A DNA stretch of 14,714 bases from LC029 sp036676475 (GTDB taxonomy: Bacteria > Bacillota > Bacilli > Aneurinibacillales > RAOX-1): positions 1 through 14,714 of the forward strand of contig JAKFCU010000119.1 in NCBI GenBank assembly GCA_036676475.1. The letters run 5' to 3'. The position numbers were made by a program, and so were the translations under genes. Each line of letters starts with the position of its first letter. Within the stretch, counting starts at the first letter, position 1. The notes under the pieces were generated by a model. The model did no database searches and was not told the origin of the DNA. It saw only the letters and a program-made list of their open reading frames with translations. This document shows positions 7,286 through 14,252 of this stretch, in pieces.

Positions 7286-7392
7286 TGGACAAAATCACTC
7301 CATGCCTGATTCATCCATTCAGCCCTGATATATTTTCTACTATTAGAAAATTATAGCAAATAAAAATATACAAAAACTTAAAATCTAGTTCA

Positions 7393-7420
7393 TTGTCCCT
7401 TTACATTCTCTTATTATAAT
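7393..7420 (+). promoter_or_regulatory. sigma-A-type promoter of the phosphoesterase operon
   Basis: TTGTCC (7393-7398) and a consensus TATAAT (7415-7420) are 16 bases apart, about 60 bases before the ATG of the phosphoesterase. No comparable promoter is seen between the five following genes. Confidence 0.6.
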
Positions 7421-7479
7421 TATGTTAGTTATGTGCCCAAAAGCCATAGCATAATATAGTAGATTTGGAGGCCAGAGCA

Positions 7480-9063
7480 ATGACAACATCTTCATGGAAA
7501 AAGTGGCTGACGGTACTAATCGTTAGTACGATGTTGGTTTCTCTCACAGCAGTCTTTTCCATGGGTAAAAACAACAGTGCCAAAGCTGCAACCACATCCT
7601 TCCGGTTTGTGGTGATGGGGGACAGCCGCGGTTCCTCGGACGGAATCAATGAAAGTACGCTGCGCGGTTTAATGAAAAAGGTAAAGGGATTAGACACTCA
7701 GCCGAGCTTTATTATGTTCACCGGTGATATGGTGGAGGGCGGTTCCGATGTGGGGAGTGAGCTGGCTGATTGGAAAAAGATCGTAGACGATTACTACCCG
7801 ATCAATACGATTTATCCGGCGATGGGTAATCACGAGGATGATGAGACCCTTTTCAGTAAAACCTTCTCTCACTTGCCGAACGAGCAGCTAGACGGTTATA
7901 AGAGAACGGCGTATTATTTCGATTACGGGAATGCCCGTTTTATCACCTTGAACTCCGACCGCGAAAATAAAAGCGACGAATATATTATCACCCAGCAGCA
8001 GCGGGATTGGCTGGAGAATGTCTTGAAGAACAGCGGAAAAACGCATCATTTCATTCAATTCCATGTTCCTGCCTATCCGATTGGTTCCCACTACGGGGAA
8101 TCGCTTGACGAAAGTCCGGCTGACCGTGATGCTTTCTGGGATATTGTCGACAAGTATAATGTCACGGCTGTGTTGGTCGGACATGAGCATAACTATAACC
8201 GCCGCGAAATTGACAGCTCCTTCAATGGCAACGGCCATGCTTTTGACAATCAAATTTATCAGGTAACCATAGGTGGAGGGGGCGCACCGTTAACAGGCAC
8301 CAAAAAAGACTCGAGAAATGTGATTGTGGGACCCAAAAAGGCATACCACTATATGGCCGTTGATATTGCCGATGGATTGGCTACTTTTAACGTTTATGAC
8401 AATAATAATAATAAGATTGATTCGTTTAAGGTAAACCGGAGTGGCGGAACGCCTATAGGAAAGTCGCCTTCAACGGCCTCGAAGTCGTTTCAGAATGGCG
8501 TATATCCTACTTCCAGCTATGCGGGAACACACGATACGTCCATTGCTCAGCTGAATCCGTCAACCAATTATGGCGACTGGAAGACATTGCACTCATACGG
8601 AGATTATCCTGCAAAAAGCGGGAAGGATGTTTCGGCGATTGTCAAATGGGACCTCACTGCGATTCCAACTGGAAGAACGGTCAAATCAGCTAGTGTTACC
8701 TTAAATGTAACGAACGCAAGCAGCGATACGTATGAGCTTTATGAAATGAAGCGCAACTGGTCGGAAAGCGCGGTTACATGGAATTCATTTGCGGACGGAT
8801 CCAACTGGCAGAAAGCGGGAGCGAAAGGAACGGATGACAGGGGAACAACCTTACTTGGGACGATCAAGGCAAGCGCAAGCGGAAAGCATACTATTCATTT
8901 AAACGCTGACGGTATTGCTCTTGTTCAAAAATGGATTAACGATCCGTCAACCAATTACGGCATGATCATGACGGATATCTCCAATTCGGACGGATTGGGT
9001 TTAACCTCCAGTGAGAGCTCCATTGCAGCCAATCGTCCGAAGTTAACCGTTCATTATGAATAA
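7480..9063 (+). CDS. secreted metallophosphoesterase with DNRLRE-like domain
   Basis: A 527-residue exported calcineurin-like phosphoesterase. The signal peptide has Lys7-Lys8, a hydrophobic core to about 28, and an AKA-A cleavage site near 36. Metal motifs are complete: GDSR (Asp48), GD (Asp83), GNHE (116-119), His195 in FHVP and GHEH (234-237). This is the set that binds two metal ions and hydrolyses phosphate esters, closest in style to secreted purple-acid-phosphatase-like enzymes. From about residue 330 to the end is a beta-rich domain with repeated STNYGDWKT/STNYGMIM segments and a Trp-Ser-Glu-Ser-Ala-Val-Thr-Trp motif, typical of DNRLRE (disaggregatase-related) domains that bind carbohydrate or the cell surface. 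GGAGG stands 8 bases before the ATG; a TTG 15 bases earlier overlaps that site. First gene of a five-gene operon. Substrate unknown. Confidence 0.92.
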   Translation: MTTSSWKKWLTVLIVSTMLVSLTAVFSMGKNNSAKAATTSFRFVVMGDSRGSSDGINESTLRGLMKKVKGLDTQPSFIMFTGDMVEGGSDVGSELADWKKIVDDYYPINTIYPAMGNHEDDETLFSKTFSHLPNEQLDGYKRTAYYFDYGNARFITLNSDRENKSDEYIITQQQRDWLENVLKNSGKTHHFIQFHVPAYPIGSHYGESLDESPADRDAFWDIVDKYNVTAVLVGHEHNYNRREIDSSFNGNGHAFDNQIYQVTIGGGGAPLTGTKKDSRNVIVGPKKAYHYMAVDIADGLATFNVYDNNNNKIDSFKVNRSGGTPIGKSPSTASKSFQNGVYPTSSYAGTHDTSIAQLNPSTNYGDWKTLHSYGDYPAKSGKDVSAIVKWDLTAIPTGRTVKSASVTLNVTNASSDTYELYEMKRNWSESAVTWNSFADGSNWQKAGAKGTDDRGTTLLGTIKASASGKHTIHLNADGIALVQKWINDPSTNYGMIMTDISNSDGLGLTSSESSIAANRPKLTVHYE

Positions 9064-9087
9064 ATATAAAAGGCAGATGATTTTTAA

Positions 9088-9651
9088 ATGAAAGGTTTGC
9101 TGGATGCGAAAGATTTGGCGGTTACGCAGGCATGCGTAACCGCCCTCCTTTTTCTTCTGATCCCGCTTTTTAATTTGCTGGACATCAGCTCTCACCGGCT
9201 GTCTTCTGTTCTTCACGGTTTGGGTGCGACCCTGACGATCATCTTCAGTTTGCGAACCGCTCATCTCATTTTCCCTCTCCTTCGCAATCAAAAGGGTGCG
9301 GAAGCGAAACTGGAGCTGTATCTTTGGATGATGAATTTGCTCGTTCTTCTAAGCATTATATTCGGCAACTGGCTGTATATTGCTTATCGCGCGCCGGACG
9401 GCGCTCAGCAATGGTTTCTATATCACAATCCTTCCGTGCATATGGTGGTGATGGAATTCAAAGAATTCATCTCGTTATTTCCTTTGCCGTTGGGGGTGGC
9501 TGCTGCGTCCATTCTGCGCCGCTTCAGCAATCAGCTTACGGACAACCCCGCCATCGCATCGATCGTCGCCCTGCTCGTGACGTTAGCTTGGATTTGCCTG
9601 TTGGTCGGGTTCGTCTTTGGCATCGGGTTGGTCAAGCTGAAGGCGATATAG
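9088..9651 (+). CDS. multi-pass membrane protein, unknown
   Basis: A 187-residue protein with four or five hydrophobic segments, at about 13-33, 40-62, 78-100, 130-146 and 158-183, separated by short polar loops. The longest loop (about 100-128) is probably outside and holds Trp and His residues (QQWFLYHNPSVHM). It starts 24 bases after the phosphoesterase stop, without a strong ribosome site (AAAGG about 16 bases away). I do not recognise the family. Its place between the phosphoesterase and its paralogue suggests a role at the membrane in the same process, possibly transport, anchoring or sensing. Confidence 0.75.
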   Translation: MKGLLDAKDLAVTQACVTALLFLLIPLFNLLDISSHRLSSVLHGLGATLTIIFSLRTAHLIFPLLRNQKGAEAKLELYLWMMNLLVLLSIIFGNWLYIAYRAPDGAQQWFLYHNPSVHMVVMEFKEFISLFPLPLGVAAASILRRFSNQLTDNPAIASIVALLVTLAWICLLVGFVFGIGLVKLKAI

Positions 9652-9695
9652 GAAACCTATATGCAAAGAAAAGAAAAGGAAAGGAGGGATTTTGC

Positions 9696-10070
9696 ATGAC
9701 TTTGTCACACAAAAGAAAAACCGGTGAAATTGCGGCTGCCCTTTTTTCTGCATGGTTTGGTTTAGTCAGTCTTGTCGGAAGCCATGTTTGGACCGTTGCC
9801 GATCCTTTATATGCCAATCAGGTCCTGCTCAAAATCGGCTCCTGGATGCCCGGTTGGCAAGGAATCGGTGCTTTTTCCGGAAAAGAAACCGTTGGTCTTG
9901 CGACCTGGCTTGTCAGCTGGATCTTGCTGTTTGTTCTGCTTAAACACCGGGATGTCAATTTAAAGGTTTGCTTTTATGCGATGCTTGCGGGTTTTGCTGT
10001 CATTTTCATTTTCACATGGCCGCCGGTCTATCACGCCATTTTCGGTTGGAACCCGTCTATACCCGGCTGA
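9696..10070 (+). CDS. small three-span membrane protein, unknown
   Basis: A 124-residue protein with hydrophobic segments at about 10-28, 65-85 and 90-112 and a conserved-looking PPVYHAIFGWNP tail. The start is the ATG at 9696, 7 bases after AAGGAGGG (9681-9688); the same frame is open further upstream but overlaps the previous gene and is not needed. It begins 44 bases after the preceding stop. Family not recognised; the operon context is the only hint of function. Confidence 0.75.
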   Translation: MTLSHKRKTGEIAAALFSAWFGLVSLVGSHVWTVADPLYANQVLLKIGSWMPGWQGIGAFSGKETVGLATWLVSWILLFVLLKHRDVNLKVCFYAMLAGFAVIFIFTWPPVYHAIFGWNPSIPG

Positions 10071-10093
10071 TATTGGATGAGGAGAAATGCAGG

Positions 10094-11485
10094 ATGTCTA
10101 CCCTAAGAAAATATAGGCTGTTTGTGATCACCTTACTAAGCATTTTTGTTATGGCAACCTCGTTACTGTGGTCGCATTTGCCAGCGGAAGGATATCTGGA
10201 AGATAGGAAACCGTCCGACGCTTTTCGCTTTGGCTATATTGGAGAACAGCGAAGTCAAATCAGCATCTCAGAGTGGCTCAAAAATGAAACGGTGTCCTTT
10301 TATGCCGCTGCCGACCGTCTTTATGAAAAAGAGAGGAATAGAACGTTTTCCTACTTTTATCCGATATTTGACAACAGTTCCAGTTTGAAGGAATTCGACA
10401 AAGCGTACCCTTATTTGCCATGGGAGAGCATACCATCCATGGGGAAATCGGTTTATTCAATAGACTATGGGAATGCACGATATTTCTTCTTGAATGGTGC
10501 AAAAATTGCAAATGAGGATCTTTCGCAGCTACATTGGCTAAAACAATCAGTGGAAGAGAACCGGCAGATCTTTAACATCGTCTTCCTAAGCCACGATCCC
10601 GGAATACCGGAATTATGGGAAACCATGAAAAAAATAGGAATTCAGCTTGTTATTCTCGGGGATCAAGTCCATGCCTCCGAGGACTACATCGCACAGCATC
10701 CAGCAGAGTATACGCCCTCTGTAAACAAAGGTTGGGGATTATGGAATGCATCCGACCAGTTCACTGAACCTCATATGCTTGTGATTGAGGGCAAGGATCA
10801 GAATCTTTATGTAAAAGCCGAAGATCAGGACAAGCGGGTATTGGATCAACTGGAAATGTCCGCACAGAGCGGCAATCAACAGCAAGCCAAGGAAGCAGTA
10901 TTGATAGGGATTCAGTCCCAATGGCGTTATCACGCAGGCGGACCCGATATTAAAGCTGTCATACCCGAAGGCTTCGATCCTACAGGGGAACATCCGATCC
11001 TGGAACGTTTTCACTTACCGCCGTATGACTGGCGAAGCCCGGATTATGACGACAGCGGATGGAACACGGGACGTGCCGTACTGGGACATACTGATGAGAT
11101 GAGTGTAGGGAAGCTCATCCAGACCGAACTTCCCAAGGATGATGATTCCCCCACCTATTATTTTCGCCGGACCTTTGAATTTAGTGACGATCCCGAGCAA
11201 GTTTCCAGTTTGATCCTAAACTTGACGTATGAAGACGGTTGTGTGGTCTATCTCAATGGCGATGAAATTTTACGCAACTCCATACGTACAGGCTGGCTAA
11301 CCTATCAATCCCTTGCGGAGCCCAACGAAACTATGCTGTATCAACGGATCGAGCTTAAGAAACACAGGGCACAGCTAAAAAAAGGAAGTAACCTTATCGC
11401 AGTCGAAGTGCACCGCAGCCATCCGAAATCGCCTAATATGCTGTTCGACCTAAGTTTATCTTATCAGAAAAAAGGTGAACATTAA
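10094..11485 (+). CDS. membrane-anchored pseudo-phosphoesterase with C-terminal beta-sandwich
   Basis: A 463-residue paralogue of the first operon gene whose metal site is mostly gone. After a membrane anchor (about 8-27), the segment FRFGYIGEQR (44-53) corresponds to FRFVVMGDSR of the active enzyme with Asp changed to Glu51. The GNHE site reads DNSS, and GHEHNYNR reads GDQVHASED. The surrounding framework is kept: SIDYGNARYFFLN matches YFDYGNARFITLN, and a His remains in FLSHDP. The last third (about 310-460) looks like the galactose-binding-type beta-sandwich of secreted proteins (PDYDDSGWNTG, YYFRRTFEF, YLNGDEILRN, NLIAVEVH). I infer a catalytically inactive binding partner or regulator. 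Start: GAGGAG 9 bases before the ATG at 10094. Confidence 0.85.
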   Translation: MSTLRKYRLFVITLLSIFVMATSLLWSHLPAEGYLEDRKPSDAFRFGYIGEQRSQISISEWLKNETVSFYAAADRLYEKERNRTFSYFYPIFDNSSSLKEFDKAYPYLPWESIPSMGKSVYSIDYGNARYFFLNGAKIANEDLSQLHWLKQSVEENRQIFNIVFLSHDPGIPELWETMKKIGIQLVILGDQVHASEDYIAQHPAEYTPSVNKGWGLWNASDQFTEPHMLVIEGKDQNLYVKAEDQDKRVLDQLEMSAQSGNQQQAKEAVLIGIQSQWRYHAGGPDIKAVIPEGFDPTGEHPILERFHLPPYDWRSPDYDDSGWNTGRAVLGHTDEMSVGKLIQTELPKDDDSPTYYFRRTFEFSDDPEQVSSLILNLTYEDGCVVYLNGDEILRNSIRTGWLTYQSLAEPNETMLYQRIELKKHRAQLKKGSNLIAVEVHRSHPKSPNMLFDLSLSYQKKGEH

Positions 11486-11488
11486 TTC

Positions 11489-11839
11489 ATGAAAGAATAT
11501 AGCTGCTATCACCTGCTTGCGCTAATTTTTATTCTCTCCGGCTGCAATGCTGCAAACGGGGACCCAATGTTACAGCTCAATGCTGACATCGCCGCAACGG
11601 ATAAGCATCTGATTGTAAAAAATGGAGATGCCTTTGTCTGGAAAAACGGCAAGATCATCATTAATGATTCATTCGTGTATCAAGCAGACATCATCCCCAG
11701 AGGGAATTCCAGTATCGCTTTCCCGCTTTTTATGAATGAGGAGGGAGAGGTATACAAGTTCCTGCCGCTTCGCATGATGAAAGTGCAAATTCATGTTCCA
11801 GATGTCGCGGACGGCAAGCCTGGGGTATTTCAATGGTAA
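11489..11839 (+). CDS. lipoprotein, last gene of the phosphoesterase operon
   Basis: A 116-residue protein with a short hydrophobic leader ending in a lipobox Leu-Ser-Gly-Cys19, so lipid-anchored outside. The mature part is beta-rich, with a VKNGDAFVWKNGKI segment resembling short beta-hairpin repeats. It starts 3 bases after the stop of the pseudo-phosphoesterase, with AAAGGTGA as the ribosome site inside the previous gene's end, so the two are tightly coupled. The operon terminator begins at its stop codon. Family not recognised. Confidence 0.8.
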   Translation: MKEYSCYHLLALIFILSGCNAANGDPMLQLNADIAATDKHLIVKNGDAFVWKNGKIIINDSFVYQADIIPRGNSSIAFPLFMNEEGEVYKFLPLRMMKVQIHVPDVADGKPGVFQW

Positions 11840-11870
11840 CTCTCTAGTATAACTTAGAGAGTTTTTTTTT
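11838..11870 (+). terminator. rho-independent terminator of the phosphoesterase operon
   Basis: AACTCTCTA (11838-11846) pairs with TAGAGAGTT (11855-11863), followed by a run of Ts to 11870. The left arm includes two bases of the lipoprotein stop codon. Confidence 0.9.
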
Positions 11871-11872
11871 GA

Positions 11873-12142
11873 GGTACTACCGTGGCGCTGCTGATTCCTG
11901 TTACGTTTACTCTTGCCCCGGAAAGCGGACTGATTATGATGACTGCGGTGTATTGTGGAGCAATGTATGGGGGTTCTCTTATATCCGTTCTGATGAAGGT
12001 CCCGGGAGAAGCTTCTTCCGTAATGACCTCCATTGACGGATATGAACTGGCGAAACAAGGAAAGGCAGGTCCGGCTCTTGCGATATGTGCGATCGGATCG
12101 TTTGTAGGAGGAACGCTTTCCATCATTGATCGCCGACGGTAA
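11873..12142 (+). pseudogene. TctA tripartite tricarboxylate permease, internal fragment
   Basis: The frame encodes an internal piece of the large membrane subunit of tripartite tricarboxylate transporters: VALLIPVTFTLAPESG, then MTAVYCGAMYGGS, the PGEASSVMTSIDGYELAKQG signature and GPALAICAIGSFVGGT. Intact TctA is about 500 residues with 11-12 membrane spans; only about 85 residues near the N-terminal third are here. The similarity begins directly after the terminator T-run (codons GGT ACT ACC GTG), with a stop upstream at 11870-11872, and is lost after the GGTLS segment. There is no ribosome site and no partner genes (tctB, tctC). A gene remnant; family assignment secure. Confidence 0.85.
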
Positions 12143-12201
12143 AGTGCTTTCGCACTTCACCTGATTAATGGGGTCTGATCCAGACTGATCGCTCAGTCTG
12201 T
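12143..12201. repeat. REP-like palindromes, copy C
   Basis: AAGTGC/GCACTT makes a 6-bp hairpin near 12142-12157. GGGGTCTGATCC (from 12170) is followed by a perfect 8-bp palindrome, CAGACTGA (12181-12188) and TCAGTCTG (12193-12200). The block 12170-12200 aligns without gaps to 12504-12534, 25 of 31 bases equal, in the same orientation. Confidence 0.6.
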
Positions 12202-12576
12202 TTAAGTGATCGATAATCCGCGAATTATCGGGCTAACTTTAATCTGGCTAACGGTATTCCATAAACCTGATGCAAAATTGGAACAATTATCATATAAACC
12301 ATATTCATCGTTTCTTGATATAAAATTATTAATCTTCGATAAATCATCACTAGTTAGTGATAATTCTATCGATACTCTTACAGTATAAACATCATTATAG
12401 TTATTGATGATATATGCCTCTAAATTATACCAAATACCTGCGTGATCTGCCCTATTCGCCCAAGTTCCTATCGTTGCTCGCCTCGGGGATACCCCCTCAG
12501 GTAGGGGTCTGACCCCGAACGATCGCTCAGTGAGTGATTGCTCTAATTCTTCTCCTTTTATTGCTGGATTGATCCC
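12202..12576 (-). pseudogene. fragment resembling a papain-like (NlpC/LRAT-type) protein
   Basis: The minus frame is open for 124 codons from a stop at 12577-12579 to TAA at 12202. It has no start codon and no ribosome site. The C-terminal 85 residues look like real protein: an IGTWANRADHAGIWYNLEAY stretch and later LYDNCSNFASGLWNTVS, a Cys-x-x-Phe-Ala-x-x-Leu-Trp motif as in permuted papain-like NlpC/DUF-type proteins. The upstream 40 residues come from the 41-bp repeat (copy B) and sequence beyond it, so the repeat seems to have replaced or cut the N-terminal part. A remnant; the family is a motif-level guess. Confidence 0.4.
12475..12515. repeat. REP-like 41-bp repeat, copy B
   Basis: Identical to 5732-5772. 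Here the second palindrome is complete, GGGGTC-T-GACCCC (12504-12516), and is followed by the GATCGCTCAGT string shared with copy C. It lies inside the papain-like fragment frame. Confidence 0.75.
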
Positions 12577-12609
12577 TTACTATTGTTTAGCAAGAGTTAT
12601 TTAAATTAC

Positions 12610-12643
12610 AAAAACGCCCTTCCTTAAAAAGAAGAGCGTTTTT
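12610..12643 (-). terminator. terminator of the DUF1659-DUF2922-yvrJ unit
   Basis: AAAAACGC (12610-12617) pairs with GCGTTTTT (12636-12643), with an inner CTTC/GAAG-type extension. Read on the minus strand it ends in a T5 tract, 18 bases after the yvrJ stop. Confidence 0.8.
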
Positions 12644-12660
12644 CTTAGATTTCCCACATC

Positions 12661-12877
12661 CTATCCTTCCTGCTTCCACCCCTGAATGGCGGTTGTCATA
12701 TCCGCAATCGAGGTTGTTAAGGCTTCTATTCTGCTTTCCACCCTAGTTAAAAGATACCAGGAGACAAAGATGGGGAAACTGGGTCCTCCTTGATGATGCT
12801 GATAAGCTTGTCTAATTAGTATTGTCAAGGAGGACCCAAAGGTTGCTGATCATTGAGACCAAATCCAACTGCTCCAT
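12661..12877 (-). pseudogene. yvrJ: yvrJ family gene split by a 59-bp insertion
   Basis: YvrJ proteins are about 45-55 residues, one membrane helix followed by a short amphipathic helix. Here the ATG at 12877, after AAGGAGGG with 6 bases spacing, encodes MEQLDLVSMISNL. The expected continuation, a Gly-Phe-Pro motif and membrane helix, is found only after 12779 in another frame: FPIFVSWYLLTRVESRIEAL to the stop at 12661. Between them lies a 59-bp segment with perfect 14-bp inverted ends. Read straight through, translation stops after 21 codons. The gene is 217 bases long; taking out 58 bases would leave 159, a 52-residue protein of normal length. It follows DUF2922 and ends at a terminator, as expected for this set. 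Confidence 0.75.
12780..12838. mobile_element. 59-bp palindrome-ended insertion in yvrJ
   Basis: On the yvrJ strand the segment starts TGGGTCCTCCTTGA and ends TCAAGGAGGACCCA, a perfect 14-bp inverted repeat around a 31-base centre. It is placed exactly where the YvrJ protein pattern breaks. No clear target duplication is visible. The arms contain CCTCC/GGAGG, so the RNA hairpin hides or shows a ribosome-site-like sequence. Too short to code for anything. Confidence 0.6.
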
Positions 12878-12908
12878 GGGTTTCCCTCCTTTTTTTCGTG
12901 CTACTCTA

Positions 12909-13133
12909 TTATTCTTCTACAGCAAAGTCAGTGACAGTACGATTCGTGATTCCGGCATCTTTAACCGATGCGATATCGAACAATCCGCCAATGGCCACGA
13001 CGGCATCCATTTGTGTTTTGACTTGAGCTGAGGTTAAGCCGGCTTTGGGAGCTGGAATGTCTATCTTCACTGCTTTTCCGTCTACTTTATTGAAGTAAAG
13101 GGAAAGTAGGGATTCGTTTAGTTCACGAGGCAT
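12909..13133 (-). CDS. DUF2922 family protein
   Basis: A 74-residue small protein of the DUF2922 family, commonly found in Bacillales beside DUF1659 and YvrJ. Visible signature: a Leu-x-Leu-x-Phe beta strand at the N-terminus (SLLSLYFNK), a KIDIPAPKAGLT segment, then a helix with VKTQMDAVVAIGGLF and a closing ITNRTVTDFAVEE strand. AAAGGAGG stands 8 bases before the ATG. The gene lies 78 bases after DUF1659 and ahead of yvrJ in one transcription unit. The molecular function of the family is not known to me. Confidence 0.85.
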   Translation of the reverse strand: MPRELNESLLSLYFNKVDGKAVKIDIPAPKAGLTSAQVKTQMDAVVAIGGLFDIASVKDAGITNRTVTDFAVEE

Positions 13134-13211
13134 GAGCTACACCTCCTTTCGTGAGGGGATGGTTGAAGTTTTTCAAACGAAGTTGTCAAGCTGGGGTAAA
13201 GTTTTCATCCA

Positions 13212-13433
13212 TTATGCTTCGATGATTTCTTGATCGTTGGAGAGGATGATCTGATCCAATGGCCATTCGGAAAGGGCTGCCATGGCTTGTCCAAACGCAT
13301 GGACATTGTCGAGGGTGGCATTGGCCACATTGACATTTTTGTAGATGCGGCTCTTACGGATCGGTTTGCCCATTTCATCGGTTCCAGCGAGGAAGACGAG
13401 CTTTACTTCTTTGACATCTTTGGTTGTTAGCAA
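13212..13433 (-). CDS. DUF1659 family protein
   Basis: A 73-residue protein with the DUF1659 pattern: LVFLAGTDEMGKPIRKSRIYKNVNVANATLDNVHAFGQAMAAL in pieces, that is, a beta strand, a Gly-Lys-Pro turn, a second strand of the RxxxYxNV type and a helix ending in LSEWPLDQI. The start is likely TTG at 13433, 8 bases after AAGGAGG; an in-frame GTG at 13442 overlaps that site and cannot be used. It is the first gene after a consensus promoter (13460-13488) and is followed by DUF2922 and yvrJ. Function unknown. Confidence 0.85.
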   Translation of the reverse strand: MLTTKDVKEVKLVFLAGTDEMGKPIRKSRIYKNVNVANATLDNVHAFGQAMAALSEWPLDQIILSNDQEIIEA

Positions 13434-13459
13434 GTTGTTCACCTCCTTTCGATAGTTTT

Positions 13460-13488
13460 ATTATAGCATTTTGTGTCATTGTTGTAAA
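13460..13488 (-). promoter_or_regulatory. sigma-A promoter for DUF1659-DUF2922-yvrJ
   Basis: On the minus strand TTTACA (13488-13483) and TATAAT (13465-13460) are separated by exactly 17 bases, some 27 bases before the DUF1659 start. It is the best promoter in the window and makes this trio a unit separate from the amidase. Confidence 0.85.
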
Positions 13489-13529
13489 CAATAATATTAT
13501 GATAATTGATATTTTTGAGTACAAAATAA

Positions 13530-14252
13530 TTATCTTTTAAGATCTACAATATGGTTCAGTTCATCCCATTTGACGGTGAAACCTAATGCTTCTGCTACTT
13601 TTCGAATCGGAGCATAAGTGGTTCCGACATCGAGGTAACCTAAAGCAATAGGAGTTCCATGGTGACTGATGGTGACTAAGGTTTGGGGATGCACCAGCTC
13701 CTTCATTAAACGAGACCAAGGGAAAAAGGGACCCGGGCAATTGATTTTGTTTACGGAATCAATTTCATAATGACCGATGATGTATTCTCTGGTGAGGGGA
13801 ATGTTCCAACGGAGAGCTATATCGCGGATCAGAAATAATCCGGCTTGATATTGAGGCTCGATAATCGTCCCGCCATAATCTTTCCCTTCATATTCAATGG
13901 TGATGGAGTAACGGTTCGGGTTCCCACGACGCTGGATGATCTGGTTAGAGGTAGGTTTAATTACTCTTCCGTTGGTCCAGGCCCCATCCGTTTCTTTGAC
14001 ATATTGGTGAATCTCTCCCTTTTTGCCTATGCCATAATGGCTGCTGACGTTAGAGGATGGATTCTGGAAATGAGCTAAGGTTCCAGCTAAGGAACCAGCC
14101 ATGGTATGCAGCACGATAAGCGGTGGAGCACCGTGCCTGTCAAGATCTCTTCTGCATAAGTCAGAAGAGGATTGTGCCTCTTGGTGTACGCTTGGATTTT
14201 GTCGAACGCCTTTGGTGTAGTGGGGGCTTCCTTTCCATTCGATGATGTTCAT
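13530..14252 (-). CDS. N-acetylmuramoyl-L-alanine amidase (Amidase_2) with copper-amine-oxidase-like tail
   Basis: A 240-residue peptidoglycan hydrolase that cuts between muramic acid and L-Ala. Amidase_2 features: IVLHTMAG with zinc ligand His49, SSHYGI (about 70-75), TIEYEG (118-123, catalytic Glu120 region), GHYEID with ligand His161, and KINCPG with ligand Cys172. The C-terminal 50 residues (ALGYLDVGTTYAPIRKVAEALG and the VKWD end) match the copper amine oxidase N-terminal/stalk-like domain used for cell-wall attachment. No signal peptide is seen, as in phage-type lysins and forespore/mother-cell enzymes. Residues 16-42 hold more sequence than the family usually has before the first ligand (see findings). 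Its ATG overlaps the stop of the preceding small gene (ATGA), with AGGAGG 12 bases upstream. Confidence 0.9.
   Translation of the reverse strand: MNIIEWKGSPHYTKGVRQNPSVHQEAQSSSDLCRRDLDRHGAPPLIVLHTMAGSLAGTLAHFQNPSSNVSSHYGIGKKGEIHQYVKETDGAWTNGRVIKPTSNQIIQRRGNPNRYSITIEYEGKDYGGTIIEPQYQAGLFLIRDIALRWNIPLTREYIIGHYEIDSVNKINCPGPFFPWSRLMKELVHPQTLVTISHHGTPIALGYLDVGTTYAPIRKVAEALGFTVKWDELNHIVDLKR
14147..14169. repeat. 8-bp inverted repeat inside the amidase gene
   Basis: CTCTTCTG (14147-14154) and CAGAAGAG (14162-14169) flank 7 bases. It lies in the middle of the extra segment of the amidase N-terminus (residues 22-41). Confidence 0.5.

Noticed and set aside
9324..9695. Upstream extension of the small membrane protein frame
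   Set aside because: It overlaps the preceding membrane protein in another frame with no ribosome site; the ATG at 9696 has an ideal one.
12780..12838. Insertion in yvrJ as a T4 gene-60-type bypass
   Set aside because: No matching take-off and landing codons in the right frames were found, so bypass is kept only as a remote option.
12822..13031. Plus-strand frame across the yvrJ/DUF2922 boundary
   Set aside because: Shadow of the minus-strand genes, no ribosome site.
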